Positions 12,860 to 24,880 of a stretch of DNA of 64,000 nt are shown here, one piece after another; positions within the stretch are counted from its first letter, which is position 1, and every line of letters starts with the position of its first letter. Both the position numbers and the translations under genes were made by a program. Source of the stretch: Ischnura elegans (lineage: Eukaryota > Arthropoda > Insecta > Odonata > Coenagrionidae); the NCBI RefSeq assembly GCF_921293095.1, contig NC_060254.1, positions 62,356,069 to 62,420,068 on the forward strand, read 5' to 3'. A model generated the notes under the pieces. That model was not told the DNA's origin, did not search any database, and saw only the letters and a list, made by a program, of their open reading frames with translations.

Positions 12860-13380
12860 GGCGAAATTATACAGTGGTGGGGGGAGAGGAAAAGAAGACT
12901 CGGAGAGGGGGAACGCGAGAGAGAGAGAGAGAGTGTATACGAGATGAAAAGAACGGAGTGCGAAGCGGAGACGAACGAAACTCCTTCATTATTTCCTCTT
13001 TTTTTGCGGAGCAACACGGATGAGGATTGGACATGACTCGGGAGAACGCTGCTGCGAAAAGGGGGCAACACTGGGAGAAAGACAGTGGGCGGGGTAGGGT
13101 TGGAAAACGATAATTGGAGGAATGGGAATGTGTTCCGCGCGGGGAGAGGACGCAGAGGAGGGTGAGCTAAGGGTGGAGATGAGATGTCGCCCGCGCAGGA
13201 TACAGGTGGGAGGGGAGGAGGCGAGAAGGAGAGGGGTGTCTGGGCGGGAGAGGGTGGGGGACACCCATATTCATCTGATTATCATTTTCCAAGGCGGGAT
13301 ATACGGCACAGAGCAGGGGCGGAGAACGGCGACACGTGGGGGCGAGGAATGTGGAGCCCATACGAAAAGTACTGTTTTTC
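12860..13380. other. GC-rich, purine-biased tract with GA run
   Basis: It carries a GA microsatellite near 12916-12934 and GC-rich DNA at 13030-13370. Frames are open on both strands, without motifs. It resembles the tracts at 2.6-3.2 and 7.5-7.75 kb. Confidence 0.45.
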
Positions 13381-13749
13381 GAAACGCAAAATCTTCGCGT
13401 TTGAAAAACTAAATATTCGCATATCACCACGCTATTCGACTATGACTAGGCTTATTAACGCGCTAGGATTAGATTGCTTGAGGAATTGGGAATAGATATC
13501 TTTATGAGCGACTCGGAGTACATCACAAAAAATAGTCGCATACCACTACGCTGTTCCATTACAGCTAGGCTCATAACATCATATTAGAACACCACTATAT
13601 TTCCAGGTCCGAAAGAAACGATAAATTAAGAGAGATATTTTGCCGAACGGATAAGTATGGGAATTCGTTTTTCCCCCGAGCAATGAATGACTTTGACAAA
13701 TGCTAGGCGTAATTTCGTCAGAGCTTTACCTTTTCATTTGCGAGAACCT

Positions 13750-13806
13750 GGTGCCCCTGCAACCCCTGCCACACGCCTATGGAGGCGGCTTGAGGGGTGC
13801 ATGTAG
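13750..13806 (+). repeat. short dispersed repeat with conserved hairpin, copy 1
   Basis: The sequence around CCCCTGCCACACGC, then a GGCGGCT-like strand, then GGGGTG and ATGTAGAT recurs at 22990-23060. The CACGCC and GGCG parts can pair, giving a small stem. It is probably the 3' end of a transposon family that I cannot name. Confidence 0.55.
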
Positions 13807-15508
13807 ATTTAAGGGATTTTTTCCTTTGTTTCTTACAACCTGAAAAATTACTAAATTTCACCTAATAATGTTAACAGAAGGGTACGAATGCAATAAGGTC
13901 CGAACGTCCTACCAGCGATGGTATCTCCGCTCAAAACAATAGTTAATTTTTTAATGACGCATGAAAATATTTTTGGGTAATCTTTCAACAAGTATGGCAG
14001 CTTTATATTGCTCAAGAAGAGTACAGATTAATTGTTTTTAACGCAAACCTAAAGGCAATTTATTCCGTTATCCAATGTATCAATCTAAGGTGGCGCTTGG
14101 TTAAAATGTCGATCACGACTACCAAGGAGAATTTGGACGTGAAATTTAAATCTTGATATTAAAGCCATGAATTTCGATAAAAATGCCCAGGGGCTGAACG
14201 ATTGACGCTTTGTGGTTCCAAAAAAAAATTAAATGGAAGAATCAACCCCCATAGAAAGTCAATTTTCAGTCCGCAACATAAATTGATTACGGGATAATAA
14301 TTATTGTTTCACAGGTACAACATTTACACTGCATGTCGTTTTTAGCACCCGTTGCGATGAAAGACAACAACTGCTACTAGATAAATAATTGAAAACCCGA
14401 CTGCCAACCATTAAGAATTAGTTAATTTTAGTCATCATTCGATCTATGACAAGCGGCAAGGCATGGATACTTTTTCCCGCACAAGTTAAACAATGGTATC
14501 TGGTAACCTTGGTGTGATCTACTACCATGAACTTCAAAAGTAGATTTGAAAGAATTATAGGTATAAATAACAAAGAATGTACATGCAATGATGAGAACAG
14601 AAGGCGTTTCTAGCGAAAAATAGTCTCTGGCACCTACATAAAAGCATTAATCAACCGATTTTTTTTATTTTACCATCAAAGTCGTACAGAGTCGTGAAGT
14701 AGCTTCAGCGAGAGAAACATGAAACCACAGTAATGGAAGAAACAAAACTCAACGCTCACTCACCTGATAGTAATTTTAAATGGCACTAATGGACAAAAAA
14801 TTATTTATACGATTCTATGCATAAACTTCATTACCTCATACGTGAGGTTGTCAAATTCGCTTAAAAAATGTCGCAGTGACAAAACTCAACAAACCATGAA
14901 ATGAGGTAAAACTATCAAAATTTGCGATGAAAATCTCCTAAGACTGAGGTACGTATACTAACATTTATTGAATTTTCACGTTCACAAAATAAAACAATCA
15001 TACTAACAATAGGGAGTCATGGGAGGATTGTGAACAATTTTTTTTAAAGGTTAGATCCAAAAAATATTTTTTAAATAAAAAGATGGCCCGCGAAACGTGT
15101 GAATGAACAGTGGATAAGGTAGTTTAAAAAATGAGATTCGAATTCGAAATGATAAGATAAAAACCTATTCCAAACTAAAATCGATCTTGAACTGACCAGC
15201 GATAGCATTTGATAGCAGCAATGTCAAACAAAAAAAAACTCGAGAGATGCAACGAAGGCTAGATAAGATCAGAAGACCATCCAGGCACAACAGACTAGAT
15301 AGACACAAAACCGCGAGGGATATAAAAACAGATCTCGGTGATGCCCTAACCTCACAATCTCTTCAGGTCGATATTCCAACTCTACAGCTAAAATCCGGCT
15401 TGATGTTTTATAATGTAGCAACCTTTTCACGTAGCTACCTTACCATGTAGTTATCTTTTTATCCATAGCTTACTTAGCCAGTGCTTTAACACGAAGATTG
15501 GTTAAAGA
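13807..15508. other. gene-free intergenic DNA
   Basis: AT-rich sequence. I see no gene, repeat array or transposon end. Confidence 0.5.
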
Positions 15509-15807
15509 GAGTTGTTTTAGGAAACCTAATAAACATACACTGTGGTATGTTCCACAGAAGGTTTAATAACCGACCCAGGTTTCGACAATACACTATGTCA
15601 TTATCATTTAGGAAGTCATTTAGGTAGTCAAGGTAGTTATTATCAAGGTAGTCACTATGTCGTTATCAAGGTCATAGTGTATTGTCGAAACCTGGGTCGG
15701 TTATTAAAACTTATGTAGAACATACTACAGTGTATCTTTAATATGTTTCCTGTGACCAAGATCCACCAAATATCGCCGTCCAGCCTTGTGTTGAGGAGTT
15801 GTTTTAG
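15509..15807 (+). mobile_element. fold-back retroposon, family 1 copy A, with 12-bp target-site duplication
   Basis: The 12-bp direct repeat GAGTTGTTTTAG flanks the element (15509-15520 and 15796-15807). Between the repeats lie an inverted pair of arms (left about 15521-15611, right about 15665-15750), a loop with short repeated pieces, and a 45-bp tail at 15751-15795 that is not part of the palindrome. Each arm contains GACCCAGGTTTCGACA or its complement. The tail matches, in reverse complement, the tail of the copy at 38.8 kb. A long, variable target duplication plus inverted arms and a one-sided tail is the layout known for Penelope-like elements. The family assignment is inference, as there is no ORF. 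Confidence 0.8.
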
Positions 15808-16505
15808 ATTTGCTGCGTGAGTAAAGTAAGGGAATATAAAACATCTTAGGTAATACTCCTCATGGTAGGGATTTAAAAATGAGAAAATGCATTAAGTTAA
15901 CTCACAGTCCCGTTATTCCACTAAGTTCCCGCCTAAATGGTATGTTCGATTCAGAGTTAGAGCAGAGGTCACTCCGAACTGAGCCGCATGCGTGTGATTT
16001 CCAAGTACTTGGGGAAAGGAGTGAGTCCCTTTCCCTGGACCAAAACAAACCTCGAGGATTTTCGTTATGAGAGTCCACCTTCCCAGGCAGGCGCAAATGT
16101 AAATATACGGGCCAAAAGGGAAGACACGTCAAAATGGGGGAGGGAGAGGACGGCGGGGGAAATATGGATAACCCACGGGCAAAGGCCCAGATAAGAGGAT
16201 GTATCAGTCTCTCGACCAGTAATTTATCCTTATACCATGCCAAAATCTCAAATATTAATATTTTAACTCATTATTTTCTCAGAGAAATAACGACGGGGTG
16301 AATAGGGGTAACCCACAGCCAGATGCCAGCTAAAGAAGACGCACCACTCCCAAGCCAGAGACCTTTCATTATTGTACGTGGTATTAATTGTTTAAAAAAA
16401 TTAAGCTAACATCTTAATATGCTAAGGGTATACAGAGTTGACCCTTTTTACACCCTCATATGATTGTGCGAAAATTCCACAAAGAAAAAATCATTCGCCT
16501 AGACC
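15808..16505. other. gene-free intergenic DNA
   Basis: Two similar stretches (near 16150-16185 and 16295-16330) share GGGTAACCCAC-like text. No gene was recognised. Confidence 0.4.
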
Positions 16506-16560
16506 GTGATTTGAACCCGTGCTGACGAACGCTTTAGCCATTAAAGTTACCGAGGCGTCA
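16505..16560 (-). mobile_element. tRNA-derived SINE head (relic)
   Basis: On the minus strand TGGCTAAAGCG (16530-16540) matches box A perfectly. GGTTCAAATCA (16507-16517) matches box B except at the last base. The spacing is tRNA-like. The box A is almost the same as that of the element at 5.9 kb, so the two may belong to one SINE family. Confidence 0.6.
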
Positions 16561-16779
16561 TTCCTCTCAAGTCAAAATTCGTGGACTAAAATCAGCCTGT
16601 AACTCTTAGTATGAAATTTTTGCCCCATAAAGTGCTAGGAGGTAACGTTACCTCAAGAGTTATGAAAATGTTGAAATGAGTCCACCGTTCGAGCGAAAAA
16701 AAAATTAATACGATACCGTAAGTTTTACATTGGTAATCGGTGCGTAAACAAGGCAAAATACGACCGATACAAGGGGGAG

Positions 16780-17040
16780 CAATGGTTCCTCTGCAGCACC
16801 CTCCCCCACGACCAACCTTCCCCCTCCCACACAATTTCGAGCAGCCCAAGGCCGGTCAACCACGCCCCGATCGCAGGTCGTGTCCGGAGAGATAGAATAC
16901 GGGAGGGAAGCCGGCGCCGGGAGGGGGGACGGCCGACACAGGCGCAGGCGTGGAGGTAGGACAGTGGGGGTCATGGTCCGTGCCGGACACCGGGAGAAGA
17001 AGAGCAGACGCGCAGAGGCCCGGACCGAAGTAATGTAAGT
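16780..17040. other. GC-rich, CpG-rich tract
   Basis: Locally high GC with many CpG dinucleotides inside AT-rich DNA. Frames are open on both strands, but no protein motif is seen. Confidence 0.4.
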
Positions 17041-17371
17041 CAAAACTCGCTTTCACTGATAATAGGGAGAAGACAACACTTCAAACAGAGGAAGGAGTTG
17101 GAGTGGACGCACCCCCCAGCCAGACCAGTCTCTTTTGCGATGTATTAACTCAATAAAACTCACACCATCATGTAATATTTCAAGGTCTGCCGCGTGAACG
17201 GCGGTGAAATATACATGAATTGCCCGCAATGCGTGGCATTAGCGCAGGTTTGAGGCTCTCGAGAGGTTGTGGCTTCATTGAAGTAATTTCTCCCTCGCGT
17301 TGCCATCCTTGATAGACCGCGAGGGCCTATCATCTAGTATAATGAGTCTCCGTACAATTGAAATAAAAAAG

Positions 17372-17450
17372 GAACGTGGATAGCACAGTGGTCTGCGCAG
17401 TGGCCCAGTAATCCAAAGGTCCGTGGAGCGAAGGCCGGTTCAGGGGAATT
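17372..17450 (+). mobile_element. tRNA-like SINE head (relic)
   Basis: TAGCACAGTGG (17381-17391) matches box A perfectly. GGTTCAGGGGA (17437-17447) is a weakened box B 45 bp downstream. The sequence is too diverged from a tRNA to be a gene. Confidence 0.5.
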
Positions 17451-20400
17451 TTTCTCATGGCAATTCAAGTATATTACGCCATCATGTTGAAATCTTCAGG
17501 GAATCTAGATCATACGTATTTCTACGTACACTTTTTCGTGACGCATTCATCGCGTAGCACTTACGCTTTCATCTTATACTTTGCACAGTTTATAAAGGAG
17601 AACCTTGTCAACATATGCCTGAATTTTAAATACGACAATTTTACCTCAGTTTTCTCTTTGAGGTACTTCTGTAATGCATCAGGTGATGGCAAATGTAAAA
17701 AAGGGCCTTGTTTATTAACTATGAAATTTGCAAGATGATCAAATCAAATTAGACACCCCCAATGACATTAAAAAAATACAATAATAACCAGTCGATCGGG
17801 AAGAATACGTGATTTTACAGTGAACAGCTGATTTGCTTAGCCAACTTCGGACATTTAATTTCACATTTCGATGGGGATAACGGATATTAACTTCACCGAA
17901 AACTAATAGCATAAAACGGTTTAACACCGCCGAAGGGGAGGATGAGCAGCGAAAATACAGCCTCATTTCCAGTATCTTTTTGTCGTCATCGCGGATGAGA
18001 ACAAACTCGGAAGTAAAGCATATCGCAACAAAAAGAAACAAGATAGGAAGCGAAAAGCATCTCACATGCCAGTGCTTCCCCAAGAATAAATTTTACAAAA
18101 TATTGGACTATATCGGAACGAGCACATATTTCCTAAGAAACTGAATAAAGAGAAGTAACGATAACTACGAACGGTGCCAAAAACCTGTTAAAAAAAGCTC
18201 TTTCGTCAACTTTCAGCGCTCAAGGGCGGTTTAATTATTTTTTATTTTGTCGAGCAATGATCTGCGTTTTAAACAAAGAGACACTGTAATACTGACATCA
18301 TAAAAATATTGTCTTTTCTCTAATCAAAAGCTCCTATTTCCACCTCCTCCTGGACACTTTACCATGTCCGAGAAATTATAGATTTAAATAGGAGAGACAA
18401 GCCATTTCCGAAAAAAAACACATTACAATTTAAAATATAGCACATAGTGAAATGCAAATATATTAATGGCGCATTTTATGAGTACTAACAACGAGGAAAC
18501 AGTTAACTAAAAATTATGACACCTAAAAAGCTTTTGAAAGACACTGGGGTACTCAATTATAAAATTGAATTTACCTTTCGTAAGCAAAACGAAATCCAAA
18601 CCACAAATCAATCACAAGACTTAATATTATTATCGACCACGTAGACACTATGCCATTGACACTGGCATTAAATTAGATGAACTAAAATATAATTATTAAC
18701 TGACGTAAAACATTGAAACAAGTGATAAGAACTCAATTCAAACGGCACTGCTTTGAAGAACGAGTAACGTAGAGCAATCAGGCGAAGAAATATATGCAAT
18801 TACAATGAAACTAAACGGAAAAAACGATCAAAATCTCGAATAAAATTGAGTTATAAACTACGGGCCAATAATTTCAACTGATTCAGGCGTTATTTAGTGC
18901 TAGTTCCATATATTTAAATAAAATGAATTTGCACTTTTCTATAAGTATTGTGGAAAATACGGATTAAATGAGGATAAAGTATATCTTGGTATTATGTCGT
19001 AACATTTAATATCTATTTATGGAAAACTGCAGAAAATAAAGACTAAACCAATACCAGGGTCACCTTTTCAATAACTGAATGGGTTCTGGTAGGCCACGCA
19101 TAGAACTATGACAAGAGTAATCTCTTAAGTCACGGGTTGGTCTCACGATTTCCATTATAATGAAACGTATCATTTAACATTTCATTCAAAGGACGGATTT
19201 TCTTTAGAAAACACACTCCAAGAAAACTAAAATTTCGTTTCAGATGGAAAATGAAAAAATATTTGAAGGCCACTGCGTTTCTGATCCACGCAACAGATAT
19301 CACATCGCGTATATTAAACCACCAACACCAAAAGGATAAATTTTCAAGCCAGCGACTCACAGACCCAAGTTTGATAAACTAAATTTATGGACGTGAAAGC
19401 CAGCTTTTAGAGAATTCAAATATCCCAGCCGATGCAGGGGACGGTCAAGCACTGTCCAAATGCTCCACAATGGAATCGAAAATAACCGTACGATACGTTA
19501 AAGAAGTAAATTCGAAGATACCTCAATAATATTGATGAAAACACGAGAGAGAGAATATTTCGAAAAAAGTCTCAAAAAGATAGACAGGACAGAAGATGAC
19601 ATGAGAGATTTTCGATTAACACACACTTAACGATCGATGAAGCACCAAACAGGGTGAAAGTGAACGGCACAAACCCGATATTCCCAAGCTATCCCCGATA
19701 CAAAGCCCACCATCTAATGTGATGGATTTAGGAATCAGCAGAATTAGGAGGTCTTCAGGATTCAAAACCCAATCAATGAGAGTTACATCGAATATTGCGC
19801 TCCAATATCTCTCCGCTAGACAGCGCCAACCTTTTTGGACGCGCGTAGCAACGTCCAAAACTCGGAATTAACCCATTATTCCCCAGACTGTATGTAGGGC
19901 TTTTAATTTCGGTTGTGTCACATTTTGCGATTTATTTTGGTCCAATTAAGATGAATTTCTGGAATAAAAATATTTACAACATATTATAAGATTTTCATAA
20001 TGCTGCGTATATGCACACGCAGGGAAAACTCCGGTAAACAAATACAAAAAAAAGTAATTTTAAAAACTTAGGTTACATCTTTTATTTTTTAATCTTGATT
20101 TGCACACTCGACATCTTCGCCGGGAGTTAACAGTATTCCTTCGGAGGAAATTCCCCATTCTGCCTTAACAGACATGCTGGGGTATGTCATTTTCTCTAGG
20201 GTACCTCGTATGTGCGCACCGATTTTTACGCCAAACGCCATCAGTCATAAAAATACAATTACATGAATGAAAATGTTGGTGGAAATAAGAAAATTAGAAC
20301 TAGGGATACTTAAAAAAGTTAGTAAATCGAAGAAAATATTATTCTGAAATAGAAACTTGTTCTGAATATTATGATTCGGTAATGTTGCGTTAACGCAACG

Positions 20401-22985
20401 CTGGGGATTGATGGGTTAAAAAAAGAACTCCGAAATAATACCTACAGATAGTAGTCGTAGAGTAAATGAAACAAAGTAGAGTTACCTAGAAAAAAAATAG
20501 CACTGGCAATAAACATAAACGTGACCAATAAGTAACATACAATAAAATACCATCTAGTCATGCTGGTACAATGTTCAACGGAAAATGTATCTATTGAGGA
20601 AAAGGATAAAATCTATTGATATTTCTTCAGTTGTGAAACAAACGTGATGAGTAGGTACACTTTATTCATGAAAATGGTAAAAGAATACTTCTCCAAGCAC
20701 TGCAGTCAGAGCACATACTGACTGAACAACTAGGTGGTGTTAAAACGCCAAACTTTCTACTTCAAAAACTGACCTATTATATTTCCTCAAAAAGTTGGTA
20801 TTACACAAGTAAGACGCCTGAAGATCCGCATACAAGGAAGAAAGATCACCAATTATTCACAGTCCCTAGAAATATTGTCGTCTCGCCTTCAAATTACTGC
20901 TTCAGAAAACAAACATTGCAAGTCAAAAAGAAGGTATAGCATAGTATCACAGGAGGATCTACAAACAACTTTAGATATAGCCTTTTAGAAAATATTTTTT
21001 TTTAAAGGCTCTGTAGAGAACACTCTGCATAGATAACGTGACCAACTTTCAATATCCTGATGAGAACCATTAGCATGTGTCACCAGATCTTTTCAAGGCA
21101 TTTGATAATAATCGTACCAGATTATACCCTTGGCAACACCATCATAAACCCAAACTGAGACTCCCCACAATTGTAGAATAAGGCCAGAAGTAGTACGGGT
21201 ACGTAAATGAACTACAAGGTATTTATTTCACGAAGTTGAAAAGTGAAAACGGTTGCTCATTTTCTCAATTTAAATTTTTTCTCTAGAAAAACGATAACGC
21301 TCGAAGAAAGAGTGATTAAGGAACAATGACTAGCCGAAGAGCTTAATTCCCCGCGAGCCATCTTCGCATCGTTCTATTTTCACATGATTCAGATCATTTC
21401 CAAATTCTGCGAATGGTAATCGATTAAACTTCCATAGGTAAGAGGGCTAAGGCTTTAGGCAATCCAGCAATTCACGACCGAAACCCTATTCATCAAAACT
21501 TTGGCGAATACTAATTCCCCGTAATTGCCCCATTAATGCCGCATATTCTGAAAGGAAAGGAATAAAAGACGAGTGGAAAAATTACTAAACGCGAGATAGA
21601 GAAGTTAATCTTGCGATAGAGGTTAATCTCCACCTGCTCAAGAGGACAGACAATTCCAAGAGGCTAAAAGGATCGGCATACCTTCCACTAATGACGACTT
21701 TGATAGAATAATGACCGAGTGGTCGAACCGATATTCGAACCGATGGTATCACATAAAGGCTCTTAAAATTCATAAAGAGATTCAAAATACAAAAGGCACT
21801 CCTCAATGAGATAGAAAAATCACCAGGTACCTAATTTACTCTTTTCTTTTAAAAAGCGAATTGTTCACCAGTGAAACATTACAATAACATTTCAATGTCA
21901 TAATAACTATTAAATCGTCGAAAAAATATACCTGAAGTGAAAATTCGAGATGGAAGAAAACGAAACAAATCTAATAAGGAACGCGGCCCTAACTCTTTGA
22001 GAAAAGGAAAAATAAATATTGATAAACATAAATAGGCATGCAAAAATGGCCCAAGCAAACTAATCGACAAATTCTGCAGGAGTAAGATGTAACTCCAAGG
22101 TCACAATGTACCACTTCCATGAAAGGGATAAGAATTACGGTGATCATATACCATAAAACTTGATAAGAAATTGAGTTCATTTATAATGCAGAAAATTCAA
22201 ATGCGCAGCAGGGTTGATTTTTTAAACCAGGATCAAGAAACTAAAATTAAAGGCAATGTAAAACGAAAATAGTCTGATTGCACATGAAAATACATGCCTG
22301 TGGCCAATACCAAAAAAAAATGCTGGAGTAAAGAATAACTTTAATACGTGACAGAGAATTTGGGTTTCTCGCGAAATAGAGGTACCTCAGCAGCACCGCG
22401 GAAAGTAGATGACATTTCAGAGAGACAAGTTGCGTGCTATCCTTTGCCAATCGAAAGTGAAAAAAATATCGCTAAATGATTTAAGACTATGTCCCGCTCG
22501 GTTAAGTAGGAAATGGCTAATTTAAAAACCGCAACCGCAAAGTATACATCATAGAGAGTTAGGATGCCGACACAGCCACTAAATAAAGATCGCAATGGGC
22601 CCCTAGAAACGCTGCCGTTCTGTCTCGACTATAGCAATCATACGTCAATCACAAATTACTACAGTAAATATTTAATTAAATATAAATTATAAAAAATAAT
22701 ATATTTTCTTCGAATTATGGCACTGCAGACAAATACACATTACGGATCCATCACAATTAAAATTGAGGCATAAAATCAGAAAAGCGGAGGCTGACTAATA
22801 AATTAAAAAATTTACAATTCTTACTTGCATTACCACAAAGAAAATTGCAAGATCAACTAAATAGTTAATTTTTACGTAAGCAGCATTTAAAATAAATGAA
22901 GTGTTTAAAATCTATTACATGAACAAGATGTGACAGCTCCATTGACGAAAACACTAGGAATCACCTTACGAGCACTTTCTTTTTA
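17451..22985. other. gene-free intergenic DNA
   Basis: About 5.5 kb of AT-rich sequence. Open frames stay below 120 codons and show no domain. I see no array, transposon end or RNA gene. Confidence 0.5.
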
Positions 22986-22989
22986 ATAT

Positions 22990-23062
22990 TAAACGGCTGG
23001 TGCCCTAACACCCCCTGCCACACGCATTTAAGGCAGCTCGCGGGGTGATAGATGTAGATGAA
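22990..23062 (+). repeat. short dispersed repeat with conserved hairpin, copy 2
   Basis: It matches the element at 13.75 kb: CCCCTGCCACACGC, a GGCAGCTCGCGGGGTG strand and a GATGTAGATG end. The short GATGTA iteration is typical of the simple-sequence 3' end of a retroposon. Confidence 0.6.
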
Positions 23063-24165
23063 GTCGTAGTACATGCTTGGCTGAATTCCCCTGGCAACCG
23101 ATAGTATGCGTATGATATTTTAGTTTAAAAACCAAATTTCCATATCACTACAAAAATAATTCTTTACGTAAATAGAACATAAAACAAAGAATATAAACCA
23201 GTAAACAAAACCTACCAAGAGAAAGAGGCTATAATCTTCATCATCAACATAATATAAATATATACCGATTAACAGCAAGGAAGTGATGATGTCATTGCTA
23301 ATCCTAGAAGCTAATGGAAAAAAAACTCCAACATCAGTTCATTAGGATACCTCACCAACTAATCCAGAATTGTTCAATAACGAACTTAAGCATCACTCCT
23401 GATTGACCAGGAGTATTCTGTCATTTTGATGACGCAATACTATTAAAAACTTTGAGCTACCATCTTAGAATGTTCAGGGTATGCGAAATAGACCCTAGTC
23501 AACAATTTTCATTTATAACTTAAATTTCAAAATGTCATCTCAGTATTATAATAAGTGTAAATTGCTAGATTTGAAAAACAGGCAAATGTTAGCAACCGAC
23601 TCAACATAATCTGAACATTCCAAAACGATTTCTCACATTACAAGCGAAGTAATATGCTACGAGAAAAGATCTTTCAAGGGGTTGTGATTCGCCCTCATAA
23701 CACGAGCCAAGCAAATGTAAATACAAAACGTATTCACACAGAAACATTATCCCCAAATAATCACTCCTTCTTTGAGGAGAGAATAATGGTCTGATTGAAA
23801 TGAAGACTCGGAAAACAGAGAAACAAATCGCCATGCGACAGAGACAGTGTCCTCTCTTTGGGATACCGCCTCACTCATACACAGGTGGGGATAAACGCAT
23901 GAATGCCACTCGACAGAGAAATTTCCCATCGACACCGAGGCATCAACGCCCGGGACGACCATTCTTCTCCCTCGCCTGCCTGCTTCGCACACGCTTGCGA
24001 TCTTTCTACCGTTTACCCTTTTTTTTCTCCAACCCCAACCTCGATCCCATACCACCTCAGGAGCCCCTCCCACAAAATTTTCCCCCAGCTTGAATATGGC
24101 CATTGAAACACTACACCCAATCACATACATCAATTCAGGCAATCGATGAAAACGTTCGCAAACAG
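23063..24165. other. gene-free intergenic DNA
   Basis: No gene recognised. The frame on the minus strand at 23747-24178 and its plus-strand shadow have no motif. Confidence 0.45.
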
Positions 24166-24490
24166 GGCCGCCTTGCACATTACGAAAACCCCTCCTCCTC
24201 CATCCGTCTCACGCTCCGTGTGCTCCTTGCACATACATAACGGCCGCCTCCACTCCCAGTTCTCCCAGACTACGGGAAACACCGTACCTCCCACTACCGT
24301 ATCTCTCCTTCGCGCCCCCTCTCGCACTTTCCCCGCTAGCGTCGACGGCGCCGAAGGAGGAGGAGCCGGCCAGAGCACAGACGACCCGTGACCGAGGCGG
24401 GAGGAAGAGGGTCGCCCGCGGGACTGGCTCGCGGAAACATTGGCGGATAAACGGAAGAACGTCGGGTGGCGCGGCAGACTCGGGGCCACG
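24166..24490. other. GC-rich, CpG-rich tract
   Basis: CpG is dense, and all frames are fairly open without recognisable protein content. Its right end (24430-24487) is a partial repeat found again at 24826-24880. Confidence 0.45.
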
Positions 24491-24880
24491 AATATTACAA
24501 AAGAGGATTCTCAAGTCGGCCTCTAAATGTCTTGAGATCCACCACGCATTTAAATGGGTTTACTAAAGTCTATGGGTATACTAAGGGATGTAAACAGAAA
24601 TTTATATACATGACGATATGATCTATCATATTCATAACTTTATAATGCTATTGGTCACAATAAGAAACATAATAATGCAAAATATTGGGAAAAAAGTGGA
24701 CCGCGTTGCACTCATCACCGCGTCGCGGTCATTTTTGAAAAACCGATTAAAATGCCACCGAAATGGCTACAGAAATCAGCCTTCTAGGTTACTGAATTGG
24801 GCCACCTCTTTGCACTCCTCTTGGTGGAAACATTGGCGGAGAATAATAAGAACATCGGGTGGCGCGGCAGGCTCGGGGCA
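24430..24880 (+). repeat. pair of direct repeats about 400 bp apart
   Basis: GGAAACATTGGCGGA followed by GAAC(G/A)TCGGGTGGCGCGGCAG and CTCGGGGC occurs at 24432-24487 and 24826-24880. The first copy differs by small insertions. Confidence 0.8.
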
